This document shows, piece by piece, positions 14,143 through 17,470 of a DNA stretch of 17,470 bases. Each line of letters starts with the position of its first letter. The first letter of the stretch is position 1. The notes beneath the pieces were generated by a model. The model was given only the letters and a program-made list of their open reading frames with translations, ran no database searches and was not told the origin of the DNA. The stretch spans positions 1 to 17,470 of the forward strand of contig CAJUCC010000045.1 in NCBI GenBank assembly GCA_910585205.1, in the 5' to 3' direction. Source of the stretch: an uncultured Lachnospiraceae bacterium. Its GTDB lineage: Bacteria; Bacillota; Clostridia; Lachnospirales; Lachnospiraceae. Position numbers and translations under genes: made by a program.

Positions 14143-14181
14143 AGGTTTCCGGCAACGCCTGCTCAAAGTAACACAAAAGCA

Positions 14182-14210
14182 TTGAAATTCAGGTACAATT
14201 CCTTTATAAT
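14182..14210 (+). promoter_or_regulatory. Strong sigma-A promoter of a small RNA
   Basis: TTGAAA (14182-14187), a 17-base spacer and TATAAT (14205-14210), near consensus. The predicted start, ~14217, is the foot of the structured RNA. Confidence 0.85.
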
Positions 14211-14216
14211 AACACT

Positions 14217-14312
14217 TGTGTGTATCGCAGGCCCTGCCTGTATCGTGTGGTAGCGTGACTACCGCCTTTGCCACAGGGAGCGGCAACTCTCTGTGGTGGT
14301 ACACCGTTTTTT
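14217..14312 (+). ncRNA. Candidate small structured RNA with four-way junction
   Basis: A closing stem GTGTATC/GGTACAC (14220-14226 with 14298-14304) encloses three hairpins: CAGGC/GCCTG near 14228-14240, GTGGTAG/CTACCGC near 14247-14265, and CCACAGGGAG/CTCTCTGTGG (14271-14296, one G-U pair). CG and six T (14307-14312) follow, giving an intrinsic terminator. With a near-perfect promoter just upstream this is a self-contained transcription unit of ~95 bases. A TTG-initiated frame runs through (14216-14521) but would have to cross the terminator and lacks a ribosome binding site. I cannot name the family. Confidence 0.7.
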
Positions 14313-14522
14313 CATTCTTGTATTCTCGACAAATATTTTATCATACCGGCCCTGTTAATACAAGTGCTAAACTGAAAACAACCGGCCGCAATCACCGCAC
14401 AGCCGCAACGGGATATTCGCCAGAACATCCGGAAAGTGCCGGAATCAGTTTGTATCGTGGTTACCTGTGGCTCATATGGCAGTACAGATTTTTAACGGCA
14501 AAATACTATATCAATATTTAAA
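14313..14522. other. Intergenic stretch with no recognised feature
   Basis: Between the small RNA terminator and the stop of the AT-rich gene. It is more G+C-rich than the neighbouring gene. I see no supported gene, promoter or strong hairpin in it. Confidence 0.5.
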
Positions 14523-15587
14523 TCAGCATTTTTTATGTAATAACCAGGCGAAATAATATGGCTGTTCTTTAATATCTTGTTTTCTGTTTAAACAATTTTC
14601 AATAAAATTGCCGATACTGATTATTCCTCCACCAGTTCCTAAATATGTTAATAATTCTCCTAACGCAGACATATTGAATGCTGCTCCATTAATAGCTACT
14701 AAAGTAGCCACAACACTTCCCAACGCCAAATAATTTCCAGCCTGAATCACAATATGCCTATTCAGTTTTTTAATATCCGAATTTAATGCATTTATACCTT
14801 TTTCTATATCGATACCAATCCTTTTTATACTTGTATCAAATAAATCAGAATTATTAATTTCGTTTAACCGCTCCATTTCTTCTCTGATATATAATCTAAA
14901 CCTGTCGAATGTCTTTTCATATTTATTAATCGTTTTTATAAAAATATCATCTGAACAATCGTCAACATATGGTATCTCAATTTCCGTAATTATTCTTAAA
15001 TAATTATCTTCTATAAATCTTCGGGATATTGTGCAGCTTGTACTGTTTTTACTACCAAGTAATTTTTGAAACAGATCTTCTGACGGGGTTAATGTATAGT
15101 TCAATTTACCCAAAAGATAATTGTCATCTGTACCACTGCATTCGATTCTGGGTATATATATTGAATAATTTGATTCTATTAACCTTCTGTTATTTTTAAT
15201 AAATCTCCCTAACGTGTTTATGTCATTAATTAATAAATAAGTATCATAATCATATTCACTTGTATTAATGTAATTTCCAGGATACTTATCTTTATAACTG
15301 TCAATACAGAAACTTCTAATATGTGAATCTGTTTCCCATAAAATAGACATATCGGATATTAACAAAGTTTTTCTGCAGATATTAAACTTATCCTCAAATT
15401 GGTTTAACAGTGCTAAATTGTTATATTCATTAATATCAATATGATTTATAAAACGATGATATGGATTTCTTGTTTCATTAGTCCACCAAAGTTTTGTATA
15501 TTCAAGTGCTATTTCCTTATCACTAAGATAATTTTTATCAATTTTATCATATAAATTCTCAATTAATTGATTCCATTTTTTATCCAT
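14523..15587 (-). CDS. Uncharacterised AT-rich protein with hydrophobic C-terminal hairpin
   Basis: A 354-residue protein I do not recognise. Residues ~1-280 are soluble, rich in Asn, Ile, Asp and Tyr (LWWTNETRNPYHRFINHIDI; IIT-type strand RIITEIEIPYVDDCSDDIFI) with a likely coiled-coil at IKRIGIDIEKGINALNSDIK. Residues ~287-335 are hydrophobic and glycine-rich (YLALGSVVATLVAINGAAF, then LTYLGTGGGIISIGNFI), possibly a membrane hairpin, followed by EQPYYFAWLLHKKC. AAAGGAGA lies ~10 bases before the ATG. Base composition is far more AT-rich than the tail operon, which points to separate acquisition. It stands alone between two copies of a dispersed repeat. Soluble sensor plus membrane end is seen in abortive defence effectors, but this assignment is only a guess. 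Confidence 0.75.
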   Translation of the reverse strand: MDKKWNQLIENLYDKIDKNYLSDKEIALEYTKLWWTNETRNPYHRFINHIDINEYNNLALLNQFEDKFNICRKTLLISDMSILWETDSHIRSFCIDSYKDKYPGNYINTSEYDYDTYLLINDINTLGRFIKNNRRLIESNYSIYIPRIECSGTDDNYLLGKLNYTLTPSEDLFQKLLGSKNSTSCTISRRFIEDNYLRIITEIEIPYVDDCSDDIFIKTINKYEKTFDRFRLYIREEMERLNEINNSDLFDTSIKRIGIDIEKGINALNSDIKKLNRHIVIQAGNYLALGSVVATLVAINGAAFNMSALGELLTYLGTGGGIISIGNFIENCLNRKQDIKEQPYYFAWLLHKKC

Positions 15588-15625
15588 AATACCGGTTCTC
15601 CTTTATTTCCGTGACTTTAACCAGC

Positions 15626-15648
15626 GCATGAGACAAGATTCGAACTTA
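15626..15648. repeat. tRNA-3'-end-like direct repeat, left copy
   Basis: A 23-mer with the T-loop signature GATTCGAAC. It matches 17226-17248 at 17 of 23 positions, and all six differences are transitions. No full tRNA can be folded around it. It looks like a degenerate attachment site or tRNA 3' fragment left by integration. Confidence 0.5.
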
Positions 15649-15928
15649 GGTTCAAATAAAAAAATCAGATAGAAAGGCGTTTTTTCGTATTCTCTTTTTT
15701 CGTGTAACCAAAAGTGTAACCAGCTTGCTATAGAACATTACCGCTTATCCTCCCTTTACCGTCTGGCACCTGCAAAGCAGGCGGGGATTGACTGACGCAG
15801 GATAAGGAATTCCCTCTTGATGATACCTTTCGCGGAAAATTGATTCCATTGTGTCAATAACTATCACATCGCCTTTATCAAATTCCAGTATTCCTTCTCG
15901 CCTGATACAATCCGGTCAAATCTTTCCT
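15649..15928. other. Gene-free stretch with gene remnant
   Basis: A tandem GTGTAACC pair lies at ~15704-15722. On the minus strand a ~50-codon open stretch (~15890-15740) reads ILEFDKGDVIVIDTMESIFR and onward but has no start near a ribosome binding site, so it may be a decayed gene end. An 8-bp inverted repeat CTTATCCT/AGGATAAG (15744-15751 with 15799-15806) encloses a CCTGC/GCAGG hairpin. No intact gene is seen. Confidence 0.4.
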
Positions 15929-16006
15929 CTGCCCTCCGAAAATATTCCCGTGAGAACAAAAATAAGGTGTCAAGTATGCGTCCACACTTACACCCTCTTA
16001 TATTAA
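15929..16006 (-). repeat. Dispersed repeat, copy 2 (partial)
   Basis: Direct-orientation partner of 14059-14142, about 1.86 kb away. It carries the identical 23-base core (15972-15994) and the flanking AATATTCC, GTGAGAAC and TATATTAA, but lacks the terminator hairpin of copy 1 and has mismatches in the 12-bp stem. Confidence 0.8.
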
Positions 16007-16055
16007 TTCCCATTTCCTATTCACGTTCCCGGGGCATACAGACGGAAGATGGACA

Positions 16056-16561
16056 TCATTGTAAAAATATGCTGTTTAATTGAGCATCTGGCTTTTTCTT
16101 CAGTATAATATCATCACACGAACTGACAGACGTTCCAACTGACAGCTTATGCTCAAATTTTTCTTGATAAATGTTAAATGCTTTCTGGAATAAGTATTTT
16201 TCAAAACTCCCGGCGAAGTAATGATTCTCCCAGTCTGTAACTACAGGATTGTCTTCCTGCTTTTTTATCCTCAAATAACAATGTGCTTCTGTCCAATGGT
16301 AAGAAAGCAAAAGAAACCCCTGTTGCAAATATTCTTTCGCCTCAAAATCTTCATCACAAAACAGCTCAAGAATTGCCTTTCGATAGTCAAGATTACTTTT
16401 GGAACACAGTAACCATACTCAGCACAAATGTTTTCTAATTGTTGAATTTGTTCGTCTGATGCAGGCACGCATTTCCTGCTCCATGACCTGTCAAAATCTG
16501 ATATTGTTCTGAATAGCCGTTCCATAACAGACTCCGGCGTCCCTTGATAAAATTGTACCAT
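16056..16561 (-). pseudogene. SMI1/KNR4 (SUKH)-like immunity gene, frameshifted
   Basis: Two overlapping frames read as one ~168-residue protein. The first begins at ATG 16561 after AAAGGGGGGGG, with MVQFYQGTPESVMERLFRT and VPASDEQIQQLENICAEYGY; the PASDEQIQQLE pattern is typical of SUKH proteins. The second continues NLDYRKAILELFCDEDFEAK, then LLLSYHWTEAHCYLRIKKQE and DNPVVTDWENHYFAGSFEKY, also SUKH-like. They join if the four-A run at 16397-16400 on this strand had five A, giving YCVPKSNLDYRK. SUKH proteins commonly protect against toxins of contact-dependent or secreted bacteriocin systems; no toxin is visible beside it. Family assignment is moderate, the frameshift is clear. Confidence 0.55.
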
Positions 16562-16645
16562 TCCCCCCCCTTTACTTTCCAAACACGCAGGGCCGAAGCG
16601 ATGGTACGCCACTTTTCTTTTGTTATCGAAAATAATTTATCACAA

Positions 16646-17042
16646 TTACTTTGTCATTACAAGAAATAGTTTATACCTCACATTTCCGTCTTTATTATTT
16701 ATACTTCCACAGGATTCAATACCAGTTTTATCCCATTTGGATTTGCAAAAAATTTTTTCGATTGATTTCTTTTCCTGCAAACTGAATTTATCCGAAACAT
16801 TTTTTAACAGGATTTGTTCCGGTCCGTTGTCTTCTTTCTTAATATATTCACTTACATAATACTGAAACCTTAATGCCGATAACTGCCAGTACCTGCGCAA
16901 TCCGGGAACTTATTGCTGAAGGTTCGATCACATTTTTACTTTCCCCTTTACAGCTCTTATATGGTACTAATTCGATGTTGCCATCATCATAAACATTCAT
17001 GAGATATTGTTTTATGATGAAGTGTGCAAACAGGCAGGCCAT
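16646..17042 (-). pseudogene. Broken gene of unknown function
   Basis: Two overlapping minus-strand frames appear to be one gene of ~130 codons. The first (16848-17042) reads NVYDDGNIELVPYKSCKGES then EPSAISSR. The second (16646-16900) reads LRRYWQLSALRFQYYVSEYI and ends KDGNVRYKLFLVMTK. Removing one base near 16905 would join SAISSR to LRRYWQ. No good ribosome binding site is seen for 17042 or for the internal ATG at 17000. The second part is lysine-rich and mostly helical. I do not recognise a family. It lies directly upstream of the SUKH-like remnant in the same orientation. Confidence 0.45.
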
Positions 17043-17182
17043 GAAGGTGAACGAACACCTTATATGAATTATTGTTTTAACCGGTTGGCAAACTCTGAAA
17101 CAGAATCCTCTTTAGAAAAAGCACTGACACGCAAAAAATTCGTATAAAAAGAGTAACCAGGCACGTTTCAAGGTAAAGCAAA

Positions 17183-17211
17183 CGGAAATGCTGATAAATT
17201 CAACATTTCCG
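17183..17211 (+). terminator. Possible terminator hairpin
   Basis: CGGAAATG (17183-17190) and CATTTCCG (17204-17211) form a perfect 8-bp stem with a 13-base loop, followed by CAATTTTG. The U tract is short, so termination is uncertain. The rest of 17043-17225 holds no recognised gene. Confidence 0.4.
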
Positions 17212-17225
17212 CAATTTTGACAAAA

Positions 17226-17248
17226 GCACGAAACGGGATTCGAACCTG
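17226..17248. repeat. tRNA-3'-end-like direct repeat, right copy
   Basis: Partner of 15626-15648, exactly 1600 bp downstream in the same orientation, containing GGGATTCGAACC. The segment between the copies holds one dispersed repeat copy and two broken genes, as expected for a decayed small integrated element. Confidence 0.5.
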
Positions 17249-17317
17249 AAAGTGCCCCAAACCCAAGATCATCAAGGGGAAAAGCGCCCTGTCTAATAAC
17301 TGTCTAAAATACACTTT

Positions 17318-17343
17318 ACCCTCTAGTCTTTACGAAAGAGGGT
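17318..17343 (+). promoter_or_regulatory. Leader hairpin covering the toxin ribosome binding site
   Basis: ACCCTCT (17318-17324) pairs with AGAGGGT (17337-17343), the latter containing the toxin's Shine-Dalgarno AGAGGGTGG. The structure could hold translation of the peptide at 17351 low, as is usual for type I toxins. TAAAAT at 17304-17309 may be the -10, but no clear -35 is seen. Confidence 0.55.
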
Positions 17344-17350
17344 GGTGCTT

Positions 17351-17431
17351 ATGAACACAATGGAAGTTCTGACATTGTTGTTGCTCATTTTTTCAGCACT
17401 GTCTTACATAGACAACCATAAAAAGAAATAA
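17351..17431 (+). CDS. Putative holin-like toxin (Hol-Tox family peptide)
   Basis: A 26-residue peptide: MNTMEVLTLLLLIFSALSYI followed by a basic end DNHKKK. One hydrophobic helix of ~16 residues preceded by MEVLTLLL and closed by D-N-H and lysines is the signature of the small holin-like toxin family of Firmicutes, thought to act at the membrane as the toxin half of a type I toxin-antitoxin pair. AGAGGGTGG lies six bases before the ATG and is partly buried in a leader hairpin. A bidirectional terminator overlaps its stop. The antitoxin would be an antisense RNA on the minus strand entering from the right, beyond or at the window edge; I cannot see its promoter. Confidence 0.82.
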   Translation: MNTMEVLTLLLLIFSALSYIDNHKKK

Positions 17432-17465
17432 GCATCCCTACCCTGAGAAAGTTGGATGCTTATTT
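17426..17465. terminator. Bidirectional terminator at the toxin 3' end
   Basis: A perfect 12-bp stem, AAATAAGCATCC with GGATGCTTATTT, separated by 16 bases. It has A-rich and T-rich ends, so it can stop transcripts from both strands. The stem includes the last codon and the stop of the toxin, as in type I loci whose mRNA and antisense RNA overlap at the 3' end. Confidence 0.8.
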
Positions 17466-17470
17466 CTTTA

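Noticed and set aside
14216..14521. Plus-strand 101-codon frame starting at TTG
   Set aside because: It runs through the small RNA and its terminator, has no ribosome binding site and no recognisable protein features.
17217..17222. TTGACA as a -35 for the toxin gene
   Set aside because: No -10 hexamer follows at 16-18 bases and it is over 130 bases from the start codon.
1..17470. CRISPR array or intact insertion sequence
   Set aside because: No regularly spaced repeat-spacer units and no transposase frame were found.

Overview
The window looks like a chromosomal segment of a low-to-mid G+C Firmicute, most likely a clostridium of the Lachnospiraceae type. The reasons are Shine-Dalgarno-led genes, sigma-A promoters, a PBSX/skin-like tail module, an ImmA/IrrE-type regulator and a putative holin-like toxin peptide. 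No species can be named from the sequence alone.

Positions 1-11214 (minus strand) hold a compact contractile-tail operon in PBSX order: tail terminator, small conserved protein, sheath (XkdK), tube (XkdM), tail assembly chaperone (XkdN) with a -1 frameshift extension, tape measure, LysM baseplate protein (XkdP), hub (XkdQ), XkdR, XkdS, baseplate J (XkdT), XkdU and tail fibre. No portal, capsid or terminase gene lies upstream. The first tail gene is preceded directly by a promoter/terminator region and a sigma-like regulator. This is the layout of a capsid-less R-type tailocin (diffocin-like) rather than a complete phage. At the left edge the tail-fibre gene faces an oppositely oriented second fibre tip, and the two are bounded by a 110-bp inverted repeat. 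This is the signature of an invertible, specificity-switching fibre.

Positions 11225-13642 hold the control region: a leader hairpin, three 9-bp-spaced TGTCCG repeats, a sigma-70-region-4-like activator, a tRNA-Ala(CGC) on the other strand, a frameshifted DUF2800 remnant of a phage replication module, and a lambda-like switch. The switch has two divergent promoters, four 13-bp operator copies, a Xre repressor and an ImmA/IrrE-like protein. The inferred circuit is that loss of repressor opens the leftward promoter, the sigma-like factor is made, and the tail operon is expressed.

Positions 13667-17470 are an accessory region: a small helical protein, a multi-hairpin element with a partial second copy 1.86 kb away, a small structured RNA with its own promoter and terminator, an AT-rich protein with a hydrophobic C-terminus, two broken genes (one SUKH-like), two tRNA-3'-end-like direct repeats 1600 bp apart, and a 26-residue holin-like toxin with a leader hairpin and a bidirectional terminator. 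Lysis genes and any fibre invertase are not in the window; they may lie left of position 1.
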